From positions 744,001-808,000 of the forward strand of contig NZ_JBFRGU010000001.1 in assembly GCF_052115485.1 (NCBI RefSeq): a stretch of 64,000 nucleotides of DNA. Reading direction: 5' to 3'. A program made the translations under genes and the position numbers. This stretch comes from Microvirga sp052115485. GTDB taxonomy: Bacteria > Pseudomonadota > Alphaproteobacteria > Rhizobiales > Beijerinckiaceae. Shown here piece by piece: positions 1 to 7,853 of the stretch; the first letter of the stretch is position 1, and every line of letters starts with the position of its first letter. A model generated the notes under the pieces. It saw only the letters and a list, made by a program, of their open reading frames with translations. It was not told the DNA's origin and made no database searches.

Positions 1-83
1 TGGTCGGGATTGCCGCGACCGATGGAGCCCTCGTCGAGCGTGACGGCAACAAGGCGACACCGCTCGTTCCCTTCGCTCGCCAT
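1..83 (-). CDS. UPF0262 family protein, N-terminal fragment (cut by window edge)
   Basis: The first 27 codons of a gene that runs off the left edge. The reading starts MASEGNERCRLVAVTLDEGS and continues SIGRGNPD, which matches the N-terminus of the UPF0262 family, a small alphaproteobacterial protein of unknown function that usually follows hisD. I chose the ATG at 83 because GGAG lies five bases before it. An in-frame ATG at 98 overlaps the hisD stop codon (TGATG) and would add five residues. Same strand as hisD, so very likely the same operon. Function is unknown, and nothing can be said about the missing part. Confidence 0.8.
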   Translation of the reverse strand, partial: MASEGNERCRLVAVTLDEGSIGRGNPD

Positions 84-97
84 TTCCACTCCATCCA

Positions 98-1390
98 TCA
101 CATATTCAGGCGGATCGCCACCGACCGCGCATGGCCTTCAAGCCCCTCGGAGCGCCCGAGCGCAATGGCGGCGGGACCGAGAGCACGCAGCGCACCCGCA
201 TCGCATTTCAGGATCGAGGTTCGCTTCATGAAGTCAAGCACACCGAGGCCCGATGAAAAACGAGCGGACCGGGCGGTGGGCAGAACGTGGTTCGGCCCGC
301 CCACATAATCGCCGATCGCTTCCGGGGTGTGGCTTCCGAGGAAGATCGATCCGGCATTGCGGACCTTGCCGACCAGTTCTTCCGGGTTCTCAGTCTCGAT
401 TTCGAGATGCTCCGGTGCGAGCCGGTCGATGAGGGAGACCGCGTCGTCAAGCCGCTCGACCAGAATGATCGCACCGTAATCGCGCCAGCTTGCACCGGCG
501 ATCTCGGCTTTCGGCAATGTCGTGAGCTGGCGAGCGACGGCTTTTTCGACTGCATCCGCGAGGCTCGCATTGTCCGTGATCAAGATCGACTGCGCCACCG
601 GATCGTGTTCGGCTTGCGCCAGCAGATCGGCAGCGATCCAATCCGGGTTCGCGTGGCTATCGGCCACGACCAGAACCTCGGAAGGCCCAGCGATCATGTC
701 GATGCCGACCTGCCCGAACACGCGACGCTTGGCTGCGGCGACATAAGCATTGCCGGGGCCGACGATCTTGGCGACCGGCTGCACGCTCGGCGTCCCATAA
801 GCGAGAGCCGCGACCGCCTGCGCACCGCCGACGCGAATGACTTCATCGACGCCAGCCAGACGCGCCGCCGCGAGAACGAGCGGGTTCGTTTCGCCGCGCG
901 GGGTCGGCACCACCATAGCGACGCGCGGCACGCCCGCGACTTTCGCAGGCACTGCGTTCATCAAGACGGAAGAGGGATAACTTGCCAGGCCCCCAGGCAC
1001 GTAGATGCCGACCGATTCAAGCGCCGTCCAGCGCCAGCCAAGAGTGACGCCGAGAGCGTCCGTCGTAAGCGAATCCTGTGGGCGCTGGGCGCGATGATAG
1101 ACCTCGATACGTTCTTTCGCGAGGCGCAGGGCGTCGAGTTCCTCTTTCGAGCACTGCGCCTCGGCCGCATCGATTTCCGCATCCGAGACACGTAAGGTCT
1201 GCGGTGTCAGGTCTAGATGGTCGAAACGGCGGGTATAGTCGATCAGAGCCTCATCACCCCGCGCGATCACGTCGTCGATGATCGCGCGAACCACCTGATC
1301 CACATCCTCCGACACTTCACGCTTGGCCGAGAGCAGTTCAGCAAAAGCTTTCGGGAAATCCGCATCCCGGGCATCCAGCCGCTTCGCCAT
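98..1390 (-). CDS. hisD: Histidinol dehydrogenase
   Basis: Catalyses the last two steps of histidine synthesis: NAD-dependent, zinc-dependent oxidation of L-histidinol to histidine by way of the aldehyde, in the cytoplasm. The 430-residue length is normal for the family. Signature stretches are visible: YVPGGLASYPSSVLM, the IVGPGNAYVAAAKR nucleotide region, IDMIAGPSEVLVVAD, LLAQAEHDP, and APEHLEI near residue 325. I chose the ATG at 1390 rather than the longer reading from 1480, because the added residues are not family-like and the 1390 start overlaps the upstream DUF2948 stop codon by one base (TGATG), a typical coupled junction. It lies between DUF2948 and UPF0262 genes, the usual alphaproteobacterial order. 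Nothing unusual in the active-site regions. Confidence 0.97.
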   Translation of the reverse strand: MAKRLDARDADFPKAFAELLSAKREVSEDVDQVVRAIIDDVIARGDEALIDYTRRFDHLDLTPQTLRVSDAEIDAAEAQCSKEELDALRLAKERIEVYHRAQRPQDSLTTDALGVTLGWRWTALESVGIYVPGGLASYPSSVLMNAVPAKVAGVPRVAMVVPTPRGETNPLVLAAARLAGVDEVIRVGGAQAVAALAYGTPSVQPVAKIVGPGNAYVAAAKRRVFGQVGIDMIAGPSEVLVVADSHANPDWIAADLLAQAEHDPVAQSILITDNASLADAVEKAVARQLTTLPKAEIAGASWRDYGAIILVERLDDAVSLIDRLAPEHLEIETENPEELVGKVRNAGSIFLGSHTPEAIGDYVGGPNHVLPTARSARFSSGLGVLDFMKRTSILKCDAGALRALGPAAIALGRSEGLEGHARSVAIRLNM

Positions 1391-1833
1391 CAGGAGCGCC
1401 CCGCCGGCGTATCGTCGTGCTTGGGGCGGCTTTCGGCTGCCCAGACGGGCCCCAGGTCCTTCATCTGCATCTCGATGCACTCCACATCGACCTGGATCGC
1501 GCCGCCGTCGGCGAAAATCAAGCTCGCAGTACCGGACGGCGCATCCGTCTCATCGAACGAGATGGCGAGAAGATTGAGCACGGCGTCCTGGTTCTTCGGA
1601 TCGATACCGCGAACGCGAACCGCCTTCACACGCTCGAAATGAAGCCCCATCAGACGGCGCTGGGGCGGTGCCGAAGCACCCTCCTCCCACGCGAAACGCT
1701 TCGCCACGATGGCAAAGCGACGCTCGCCCGGCAGATAGGCGATGTCACCGACGCGAACGAGCGCATCCTGAAGATAGGCGGAGACGACCGTAAGATCTTC
1801 CTGGTCGAGCGCGACGAGTTTCAACAGCTCCAT
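1390..1833 (-). CDS. DUF2948 family protein
   Basis: A 147-residue cytoplasmic protein beginning MELLKLVALDQEDL. It carries conserved DUF2948 stretches such as VSAYLQDALVRVGDI, YLPGERRFAIVAKRFAWE and the C-terminal AIQVDVECIEMQMKDLGPVW. The family is restricted mainly to alphaproteobacteria and has no known biochemical role. Its constant place directly before hisD, here with a one-base TGATG overlap, suggests translational coupling rather than a proven role in histidine synthesis. No signal peptide or membrane segment. The last few residues after PVWAAESRPK are poorly conserved and may be a tail. Confidence 0.88.
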   Translation of the reverse strand: MELLKLVALDQEDLTVVSAYLQDALVRVGDIAYLPGERRFAIVAKRFAWEEGASAPPQRRLMGLHFERVKAVRVRGIDPKNQDAVLNLLAISFDETDAPSGTASLIFADGGAIQVDVECIEMQMKDLGPVWAAESRPKHDDTPAGRS

Positions 1834-1868
1834 GGGACAGCAACCTCTTATTGAGCTTTGAGAGCTAC

Positions 1869-1977
1869 CTAGAGTTTGATCGTTTCAGGTTGAAACCCGA
1901 TCAACCTCTAAATTCTTTTGATGCCGCATGATCCGGGCGAACAACCGGTTTCCACTTGTTCTGATCATGCTCTAGAG
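1869..1977. repeat. Mosaic palindromic repeat, copy 1 (two modules)
   Basis: Full-length copy of a repeat seen again at 40805-40869 and 42182-42288. One module (1871-1909) is an imperfect palindrome bounded by AGAGTTTGATC. The other (about 1920-1976) contains GCATGATCC, AACCGGTTTCCAC and GATCATGCTCTAG. Relative to the other two copies it is inverted. It fills the space between the divergent DUF2948 and secreted-protein genes, so the true promoters must lie beside it or within it. It resembles the short intergenic mosaic elements of rhizobia; no coding capacity. Confidence 0.85.
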
Positions 1978-2063
1978 ACCGCTTGCGGCAAGCGCAACCT
2001 TTCCACTCACGCGAGGTTCACCTTTCGACCCGCACCATGGCCCCGTCTGGAGAAAAAAGCCCG

Positions 2064-2390
2064 ATGAAACGTCTCGCCCTGGCCCTTCTCGCCCTCGTGG
2101 CACTCGTAGGCCCGAGCTTTGCTCAATATTACGACCCTTATGCTCCACGCCCCGGCTGGGAGCACCGCCCGCCCCCGCCGCCGCCCGGCTGGAGACCGCC
2201 TCCGCCGCCTCATTCCGGTTGGGGACCGCCGCCGGGGCAACGCTGGCGTCCGCAGCCCCGCCGCCAGATGGGCAATGTCTGCGTGACGGCGCGGGGAAGC
2301 TGCGAATATCCGCAGTTCTTCGAGCGCAATACACCTTGCAGCTGCGACATTCCCGGTTTCGGCCGCAAGCGCGGCGCTATCGGATACTGA
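2064..2390 (+). CDS. Small secreted proline-rich protein
   Basis: A 108-residue protein with an N-terminal signal peptide (MKRLALALLALVALVGPSFA, cleavage likely after SFA-Q). A low-complexity region rich in Pro, Trp, Gly and Arg follows (repeated PPPPPGW-type units, residues 30-70). A short Cys-containing tail follows: NVCVTARGSCEYPQ and NTPCSCDIPGFGRKRG, with four cysteines that could form two disulfides. I chose the ATG at 2064 because the signal peptide starts there and a GGAG lies upstream. The longer reading from 1983 adds an unlikely leader. Similar small proline-rich exported proteins with a C-terminal GRKRG-like end occur in Rhizobiales, but no function is known. Confidence 0.75.
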   Translation: MKRLALALLALVALVGPSFAQYYDPYAPRPGWEHRPPPPPPGWRPPPPPHSGWGPPPGQRWRPQPRRQMGNVCVTARGSCEYPQFFERNTPCSCDIPGFGRKRGAIGY

Positions 2391-2443
2391 CTCTGAAAGA
2401 CGGATTGGAGGTTATGAGCCTCCAATCCATCATCCCCCTGCCC

Positions 2444-3733
2444 TTATCCCTTGATCCGCTCGATCTCGGCGCCGCAGCGCCCCAGCTTGGCTTCGAGAGC
2501 CTCGAAACCCCGATCGAGGTGATAGACACGGTTGATCGTCGTCTCACCCTCGGCGGCAAGGCCCGCAATGACGAGTGAGACCGAAGCCCGCAGATCGGTC
2601 GCCATGACCGGCGCACCTTTCAGCGTATCGACGCCCTCCACATAAGCGCTATCGCCATCGAGGCGGATCTTTGCGCCGAGGCGGGCCAGCTCCTGCACGT
2701 GCATGAACCGATTCTCGAAAATCGTCTCGCGGATGCGCGACGTGCCGCCGGCTCTGGTCATGAGGGCCATGAACTGGGCCTGCAGATCGGTCGGGAAACC
2801 CGGGAACGGGTCGGTCGTCATGTCGACGGCCTTGATGCCGTTGCCGTTGCGGCGGACGCGAATAGAATTCTCGGTCGCGGTGATCTCGGCCCCGGCCTCT
2901 TTGAGCACATCGAGAGCGAATTGCAGCAGATCGGGCCGCGTGTTCTCGAGGGTCACGTCACCACCGGTCATGGCGACCGCCATGGCATAGGTGCCGGTCT
3001 CGATCCGGTCCGGTAGAACGTCGTGCGATGCACCGTGCAGGCGTTCCACGCCTTCCACCACGATCTCGGACTGGCCCGCGCCGGTGATCTTAGCGCCCAT
3101 CTTGATCAGGCAATCGGCAAGGTCGACGACTTCCGGCTCGCGCGCCGCGTTCTTGATGACGGTCTTGCCCTTGGCAAGCGTCGCCGCCATGAGAGCCACA
3201 TGGGTGCCGCCTACCGTGACTTTCGGAAACGCGATTTCCGCCCCTGTCAGGCCCTTCGGCGCCTTCGCAACCACATAACCGCCATCGATCTCGATCTCGG
3301 CGCCCAGCTTTTCCAGGGCCATGATGAGAAGATCGACCGGGCGCGTGCCGATGGCGCAGCCTCCCGGCATCGACACCCGGGCCTCCCCGAAACGGGCGAC
3401 GAGGGGGGCGATAACCCAGAAGCTCGCCCGCATCGTCGAAACGAGTTCATAGGGCGCGCAAGTATCGATGATCGAGCGCGCGGTCAGGCGGATCGTCTGG
3501 CCCGTCTCCGTCGTCTCGCCGGGGCGGCGGCCGGCGATCATGTGATCGACGCCGAAGTTGCTCAGGATTCGCAACAGTGAGGAAATGTCGGCCAAACGCG
3601 GCACGTTCCCGAGTTCCAGCACCTCCTCGCTGAGAAGGCTCGCGATCATCAAAGGCAGCGCCGCGTTCTTGGCGCCGGAGATCGGAATGGTGCCGTTCAG
3701 CGGCACGCCACCGCGAATGCGAATGCGATCCAT
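2444..3733 (-). CDS. murA: UDP-N-acetylglucosamine 1-carboxyvinyltransferase
   Basis: First committed step of peptidoglycan synthesis: transfers the enolpyruvyl group of PEP to UDP-GlcNAc in the cytoplasm. At 429 residues it has the normal length. The N-terminal GTIPISGAKNAALPLM contains the conserved Lys-Asn pair. The catalytic cysteine lies in MPGGCAIGTRPVDL near residue 125, so the enzyme should be fosfomycin-sensitive in principle (Cys rather than Asp). The C-terminal half has FPTDLQAQ and TIFENRFMHVQEL, as expected. An AAGGGA ribosome site precedes the ATG at 3733. The upstream gene on the same strand encodes a 51-residue basic protein. Confidence 0.97.
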   Translation of the reverse strand: MDRIRIRGGVPLNGTIPISGAKNAALPLMIASLLSEEVLELGNVPRLADISSLLRILSNFGVDHMIAGRRPGETTETGQTIRLTARSIIDTCAPYELVSTMRASFWVIAPLVARFGEARVSMPGGCAIGTRPVDLLIMALEKLGAEIEIDGGYVVAKAPKGLTGAEIAFPKVTVGGTHVALMAATLAKGKTVIKNAAREPEVVDLADCLIKMGAKITGAGQSEIVVEGVERLHGASHDVLPDRIETGTYAMAVAMTGGDVTLENTRPDLLQFALDVLKEAGAEITATENSIRVRRNGNGIKAVDMTTDPFPGFPTDLQAQFMALMTRAGGTSRIRETIFENRFMHVQELARLGAKIRLDGDSAYVEGVDTLKGAPVMATDLRASVSLVIAGLAAEGETTINRVYHLDRGFEALEAKLGRCGAEIERIKG

Positions 3734-3754
3734 GAAAAGTCCCTTGCAACAAAG

Positions 3755-3769
3755 GGCCGCAAAGCGGCC
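3755..3769 (-). terminator. Possible weak terminator or attenuator before murA
   Basis: A perfect GGCCGC/GCGGCC stem with a three-base loop lies between the 51-residue gene and murA. On the minus strand it is followed by CCTTTGTT, a poor T-run. It could partly terminate transcription from the small gene, or only be a chance stem. Confidence 0.3.
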
Positions 3770-3782
3770 TCGACCAAAAAAT

Positions 3783-3938
3783 TCACACAGGCTTATCGTC
3801 CGCCCGTTCCGGCTGCTCGTCCGCCTCTATCGGCTTGGAGGCTTGCCGGCCACGAGCTTGAGCCTTGCGGCGCTTAAGATTCTCTTTCAAAGCCGCCTTC
3901 AGGCGGTCGGCTTTTGCTTGCGATTTCACGTCAGACAT
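3783..3938 (-). CDS. Small basic conserved protein upstream of murA
   Basis: A 51-codon gene read from the minus strand, beginning MSDVKSQAKADRLKAALKEN and continuing LKRRKAQARG before an acidic tail (IEADEQPERADDKPV). The N-terminal half is a strongly basic, probably helical stretch. Similar 50-70-residue proteins starting with a KADRLKAALKENLKRRKAQ-like segment are common beside murA in Rhizobiales, which is the main support. No signal peptide or membrane segment. Function is unknown; the charge pattern would fit binding to nucleic acid or ribosomes, but this is only a guess. Confidence 0.65.
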   Translation of the reverse strand: MSDVKSQAKADRLKAALKENLKRRKAQARGRQASKPIEADEQPERADDKPV

Positions 3939-4018
3939 GTTTCACGCGACCCATCGTCGCCTTTCCAGATAAAGGCTTCGCAAACGGGCCTCAACCCGAT
4001 TATTCAGTGTCGCAGGCT

Positions 4019-4032
4019 TTGACCGAGATCAA
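4019..4032 (+). promoter_or_regulatory. FNR/FixK-type binding site upstream of hemA
   Basis: TTGACCGAGATCAA matches the FNR/FixK consensus TTGAT-N4-ATCAA at nine of ten defined positions. It is centred about 65 bases before the hemA ATG. FNR- or FixK-controlled hemA genes are known in alphaproteobacteria, so the site suggests raised ALA synthesis at low oxygen. No -10/-35 could be assigned with confidence. Confidence 0.6.
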
Positions 4033-4090
4033 TGCCGCCCCTGGCGTAGCGCCCTAGTTTCCCGGGTGTTCCGTTGCCGTATCCGGTGAG

Positions 4091-5317
4091 ATGATGGACT
4101 ATCAAGACTTCTTCGCCTCCGCCCTGGACCGCCTCAAGGAAGAACGGCGCTATCGCGTCTTTGCCGATATAGAGCGACAGGCGGGACGTTTCCCGACTGC
4201 GATCTGGCACAGCCCGAAAGGCTCCCGCGACATCACCGTGTGGTGCTCCAACGATTACCTGGGCATGGGGCAGAACAAAGGCGTGATGCGCGCCATGGTC
4301 GAAACCGCCTGGCGGGTCGGCACGGGTGCCGGCGGAACGCGCAACATTTCCGGCAACAGCCACCCTCTCGTGGAGCTGGAGGCCGAACTCGCCGATCTCC
4401 ATGGCAAGGAGGCGGGGCTCGTCTTCACCTCGGGCTATGTCTCGAATCAGACCGGCATCGCGACCATCGCGAAGCTGATCCCGAACTGCCTCATTCTGTC
4501 GGATGCCCTCAACCACAATTCGATGATTGAAGGCGTGCGCCAATCCTGCTGCGAGAAGGCTATTTTCCGCCACAACGACCTGGCGCATCTGGAAGAGTTG
4601 CTACAGGCCGCAGACGAGCGGCCCAAGCTGATCGTTTTCGAGAGCATCTATTCCATGGACGGAGACATTTCTCCGATCCACGCGATCTGCGATCTCGCCG
4701 AGCGCTATAACGCCATGACCTATCTCGACGAGGTTCACGCGGTCGGCATGTACGGCCCGCGCGGCGGCGGCATCGCCGAGCGCGAGGGCGCAATGCACCG
4801 AATTGATGTGATCGAGGGTACCCTCGGCAAGGCCTTCGGCGTCATGGGCGGCTATATCACCGCCTCCCGGAGCGTCATTGACGCCGTGCGCAGCTTCGCG
4901 CCGGGTTTCATCTTCACCACCGCCCTGCCCCCGGCGGTCGCGGCTGCCGCCACCGCTTCGGTGCGGCACCTCAAGACTTCCTCCGACGAACGCGCCAAGC
5001 AGCACTACCAGGTGAACCGCACCAAAGCCGCCCTCGTCAATGCCGGCCTGCCGGTGCTCGAGACGAGCACCCACATCGTGCCGATCATGGTGGGCGACGC
5101 GGAGGCCTGCAAGGCGGCTTCGGACCGCCTGCTGGAACAGCACGGCATCTACATCCAACCGATCAACTACCCGACCGTGCCGCGCGGCACCGAGCGGCTG
5201 CGGATCACCCCGACCCCGTTCCACTCGGAAGCTCACATTGCCGCCCTCGCATCGGCGCTGGTGGAGGTCTGGACCACACTCAAGCTTCCGCTGGACCCAA
5301 AAGCGGCGGCGGCTTAA
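4091..5317 (+). CDS. hemA: 5-aminolevulinate synthase (C4 pathway)
   Basis: PLP enzyme that condenses glycine with succinyl-CoA to give 5-aminolevulinate, CoA and CO2, the entry to haem and, where present, cobalamin and bacteriochlorophyll synthesis. The 408-residue protein has the family's N-terminus (MMDYQDFFASALDRL). It has the glycine-rich GTGAGGTRNISGN substrate region, HNSMIEGVRQS and TYLDEVHAVGMYGPRGGG with the PLP-contacting Asp and His. The Schiff-base lysine is in IEGTLGKAFGVMGGYI near residue 248. A second ATG directly follows the first and cannot be excluded as the start. An FNR-type box lies upstream. It stands alone, followed by tRNA-Thr. Confidence 0.97.
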   Translation: MMDYQDFFASALDRLKEERRYRVFADIERQAGRFPTAIWHSPKGSRDITVWCSNDYLGMGQNKGVMRAMVETAWRVGTGAGGTRNISGNSHPLVELEAELADLHGKEAGLVFTSGYVSNQTGIATIAKLIPNCLILSDALNHNSMIEGVRQSCCEKAIFRHNDLAHLEELLQAADERPKLIVFESIYSMDGDISPIHAICDLAERYNAMTYLDEVHAVGMYGPRGGGIAEREGAMHRIDVIEGTLGKAFGVMGGYITASRSVIDAVRSFAPGFIFTTALPPAVAAAATASVRHLKTSSDERAKQHYQVNRTKAALVNAGLPVLETSTHIVPIMVGDAEACKAASDRLLEQHGIYIQPINYPTVPRGTERLRITPTPFHSEAHIAALASALVEVWTTLKLPLDPKAAAA

Positions 5318-5475
5318 GGAGTTTTTCAAAGCCGAAACCTGCCTCCGGCGCCTTGGCCCATCCCCTTTTCAAGGCCCAGCCAAAGCCCGGAGCGAAAATC
5401 ATCCGAGTGAATTTTCACTTTCAAACTTGCGCCGGCCGTCGCCCTGTGGCAGTAACCGGCCCGCTTCAACAGCGC

Positions 5476-5550
<75 letters not shown>

Positions 5551-5716
5551 TTCATTTCCAGCGCGATTTATCTGGCCAATCTGCTCCAAGGCAGGAAGAT
5601 AGACAAAGTAAGGCAGTCGCCATTCAGGCCGACGCCTTGTTGTCATACTGCATCTCACTGAAACAGCAGTGAGCCTTATCTGCGCCTTAACGGCTCTGAT
5701 CACCTGTTCAGCAAGG

Positions 5717-6073
5717 TCAGGATAGCGAGACCAAGCGCTCGAACAATGCCGTTCCCCAGACAAGCCCGACGATGACAAGGGCACATAAGACAGCGGCGGA
5801 GCCGAAATCCTTCACGCGTCCGATGGTGGGGTGGTGATCGGGATTGACGTGGTCGCAGAGTTTTTCAACGGCCGTATTGAGGAGTTCCACGGCGAGAAGA
5901 AGCAGGATCGTGGAGACGAGTGCTATTCTGGTCCAAGCCGTCATTCCAACCAGGAAAGACGCGGGGAGCGCGACGACGAGCAAGATCAACTCCTGTCTCA
6001 CCGCCCGTTCCGTCGCGGCCGCCACGTGGATTCCGCGGCAGGAGTTCAGGAAAGCGGCCCAGAGCTTATTCAT
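5717..6073 (-). CDS. dgkA: Diacylglycerol kinase (prokaryotic DgkA family)
   Basis: Inner-membrane enzyme that phosphorylates diacylglycerol to phosphatidic acid with ATP, recycling lipid released by glucan or lipid-A modification. The 118 residues give three membrane helices and the family signature ELLNTAVEKLCDHVNPDHHP, followed by GRVKDFGSAAVL. This covers the catalytic Glu and the Asn/Glu metal ligands. I chose the ATG at 6073 (MNKLWAAFLNSCRG), which matches the usual amphipathic N-terminus. A longer reading from 6133 adds a non-conserved basic leader. It is convergent with tRNA-Thr and has no obvious operon partner. Confidence 0.92.
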   Translation of the reverse strand: MNKLWAAFLNSCRGIHVAAATERAVRQELILLVVALPASFLVGMTAWTRIALVSTILLLLAVELLNTAVEKLCDHVNPDHHPTIGRVKDFGSAAVLCALVIVGLVWGTALFERLVSLS

Positions 6074-6277
6074 TCTACCGTCCCATTTGGATGGGCGGCA
6101 CTTACAGGTCGCAAGCCTCCTGGGCAACCCCACACAACCTGCAGGATATTGCTTATCGAATATCCGAGGTTGTTATTACGTGACCAACAATGTCCTGTGC
6201 GCCAATGCACCTTCTTTTTTCATGACCTAAGGTAACTCTCAAATTGCCGGAGAGCCGGCGATTGAAAGAGGTGCCCC

Positions 6278-6463
6278 ATGGGGCTGAAATATCCGACATT
6301 TCGCGCGAGCTACTCGTCCGAGTATCAGTCGCCCGCCGACACCAATTCGCAACGCGGCACATCAGAACCAGAGCGTTTGGCCGGCCTTTTTCTCGTGGCA
6401 ATCGGGCTCGTTCTCATCGGGCTTACGCTCAGTTTCTTTTCGTGGTTGATGGCGTTTCGATAG
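6278..6463 (+). CDS. Small single-pass membrane protein
   Basis: A 61-residue protein, MGLKYPTFRASYSSEYQSPA..., with a polar N-terminal half and one predicted membrane helix (LAGLFLVAIGLVLIGLTLSF, residues 34-53) near the C-terminus. AGAGGTG seven bases upstream is a fair ribosome site. No homologue recognised. It lies convergent to the FAD oxidoreductase gene and downstream of a 200-base AT-richer non-coding stretch. Existence of the gene is likely, but no function can be proposed. Confidence 0.5.
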   Translation: MGLKYPTFRASYSSEYQSPADTNSQRGTSEPERLAGLFLVAIGLVLIGLTLSFFSWLMAFR

Positions 6464-6507
6464 GGCCTCGCCGTGACGAAGCCGTCCTCGCGGACAAATC
6501 TTGCCCG

Positions 6508-7797
6508 TCAGCGCGAACGAAACTCGCGCAAGAGGTCGGCGGCCTGGTACGACCAATAGGTCAATTGCACCGCAGCCTTTCCGAAGGGGCCCCCGTTCCA
6601 TGGCAGCCCAAAGGGGCTGAAGAGACGGAAGCGGTCGCTTTCGCCTGTAATGCCCTCGGCGATCACTCTCCCCCCGATGGCGGTCGTATTCGTGCCATGC
6701 CCGCCGAACGCCGTGCAGTACCAGACGCCAGGCTTGAACTGTCCGATTTGCGGCATGAGATGCCGCGCGTAAGACATGAGGCCGGACCAGGCAATCTCCG
6801 TCTTCAAACCTGCGAGTTGGGGATAGGTCGTCTTCATCTCCCGCTCGAGAAGAGAGGCGATGTCACGCGGATCCGTTGTCCGAGTCGTGATGCGGCCACC
6901 CCAAAGGATGCGCTTCCCGCCGTCCACAAGCCGGTAATAATCCCCCGCCCTCCGGTCGTCGAGCACGGCGGCGGAGGTTCGCATGGCAGTCTGCACGACA
7001 TCAGGCGCCTCCTCCGTCAGCAAGACATACGTCGCGATGGGGAGATAAGACCGCCGCAAGGCCGGCATGACACTGCCGGTGTAGCCGCCGGTCGCGAAGA
7101 CGACATGCTCGGCTTCGATCTCCGCATGATCCGTCTTCACGCGTTTGCGCGGGCCATCGAAGTCCGCCGACACGACCGGCGATCCTTCATAGATCGCCGC
7201 GCCAAGACGCACTGCTTCTTCGGCAAGACCGCGCGCGTAATTGAGAGGATGGAAGTGGAAGGCCCCTTCATCCAGGAGGCCTTGGCGATATTTCGGTGAC
7301 CGAAGGAGATCGCCGATTTCGTCTCCGGCCAGATGGCGCTGCCTCAGCCCAAATTCGCGCTCCAGGCGATCCCGGGACACGCGCAAGGCGTCGCCTGGAT
7401 CATAGCGGACAGCCTTGATGATTCCCGGCACGGGAACGGCATCTGCAAGACCAAGCTCGGCGATGTTGCGGCGGATGATCTCGACGCCTTCCAAAGACAG
7501 ACGAAAAAGCTCTTTCGCCTGTTCTTTCCCCACCATGCCTTCGATGGCCGATAGGGATGTGGCATAGCCCGCTGAGACGAAACCTCCGTTGCGCCCGGAA
7601 GCTCCCCATGCGACGCGGTTGGCCTCGAGCAGAATAACCGATCGTCCGGCGCGAGCGAGTTCGAGAGCGACAGTGAGCCCGGCAAAGCCGCCGCCCACAA
7701 TGCAGACATCTGCAGCCATCGAACCTCGCGCCGAGGGATAGACGGCAGTTTTGGAGAGTGTGCGGCTATAGTACGTATCGAGATAGGTCGCGGGCAT
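6508..7797 (-). CDS. FAD-dependent amine oxidoreductase (DAO family, PuuB-like)
   Basis: A 429-residue flavoprotein of the D-amino-acid oxidase/glycine oxidase fold. The N-terminal Rossmann motif is VCIVGGGFAGLTVALELARAG, from residue 31, followed by the acidic residue LLEANRVAWGASGRNGGFVSAGY. This WGASGRNGG signature is typical of gamma-glutamylputrescine oxidoreductase (PuuB) and related amine oxidases. The C-terminal flavin segment GVWYCTAFGGHGTNTTAIGG is present. It probably oxidises a secondary or glutamylated amine with O2 or a quinone. The genome window has a PuuA-like synthetase at 34.8-36.2 kb, but 27 kb away, so a shared pathway is not shown by context. The substrate is uncertain. 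Confidence 0.85.
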   Translation of the reverse strand: MPATYLDTYYSRTLSKTAVYPSARGSMAADVCIVGGGFAGLTVALELARAGRSVILLEANRVAWGASGRNGGFVSAGYATSLSAIEGMVGKEQAKELFRLSLEGVEIIRRNIAELGLADAVPVPGIIKAVRYDPGDALRVSRDRLEREFGLRQRHLAGDEIGDLLRSPKYRQGLLDEGAFHFHPLNYARGLAEEAVRLGAAIYEGSPVVSADFDGPRKRVKTDHAEIEAEHVVFATGGYTGSVMPALRRSYLPIATYVLLTEEAPDVVQTAMRTSAAVLDDRRAGDYYRLVDGGKRILWGGRITTRTTDPRDIASLLEREMKTTYPQLAGLKTEIAWSGLMSYARHLMPQIGQFKPGVWYCTAFGGHGTNTTAIGGRVIAEGITGESDRFRLFSPFGLPWNGGPFGKAAVQLTYWSYQAADLLREFRSR

Positions 7798-7853
7798 GGC
7801 GCGCTTTGCAGGTCACAGTATGCAGATGGGATTGCCGTCGCTTGCAGTGTGCG

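Noticed and set aside
6508..7797. PuuB-like oxidase as part of the GS-like amine pathway
   Set aside because: It is 27 kb away from the cluster and no other gene links them, so a joint pathway is not supported.
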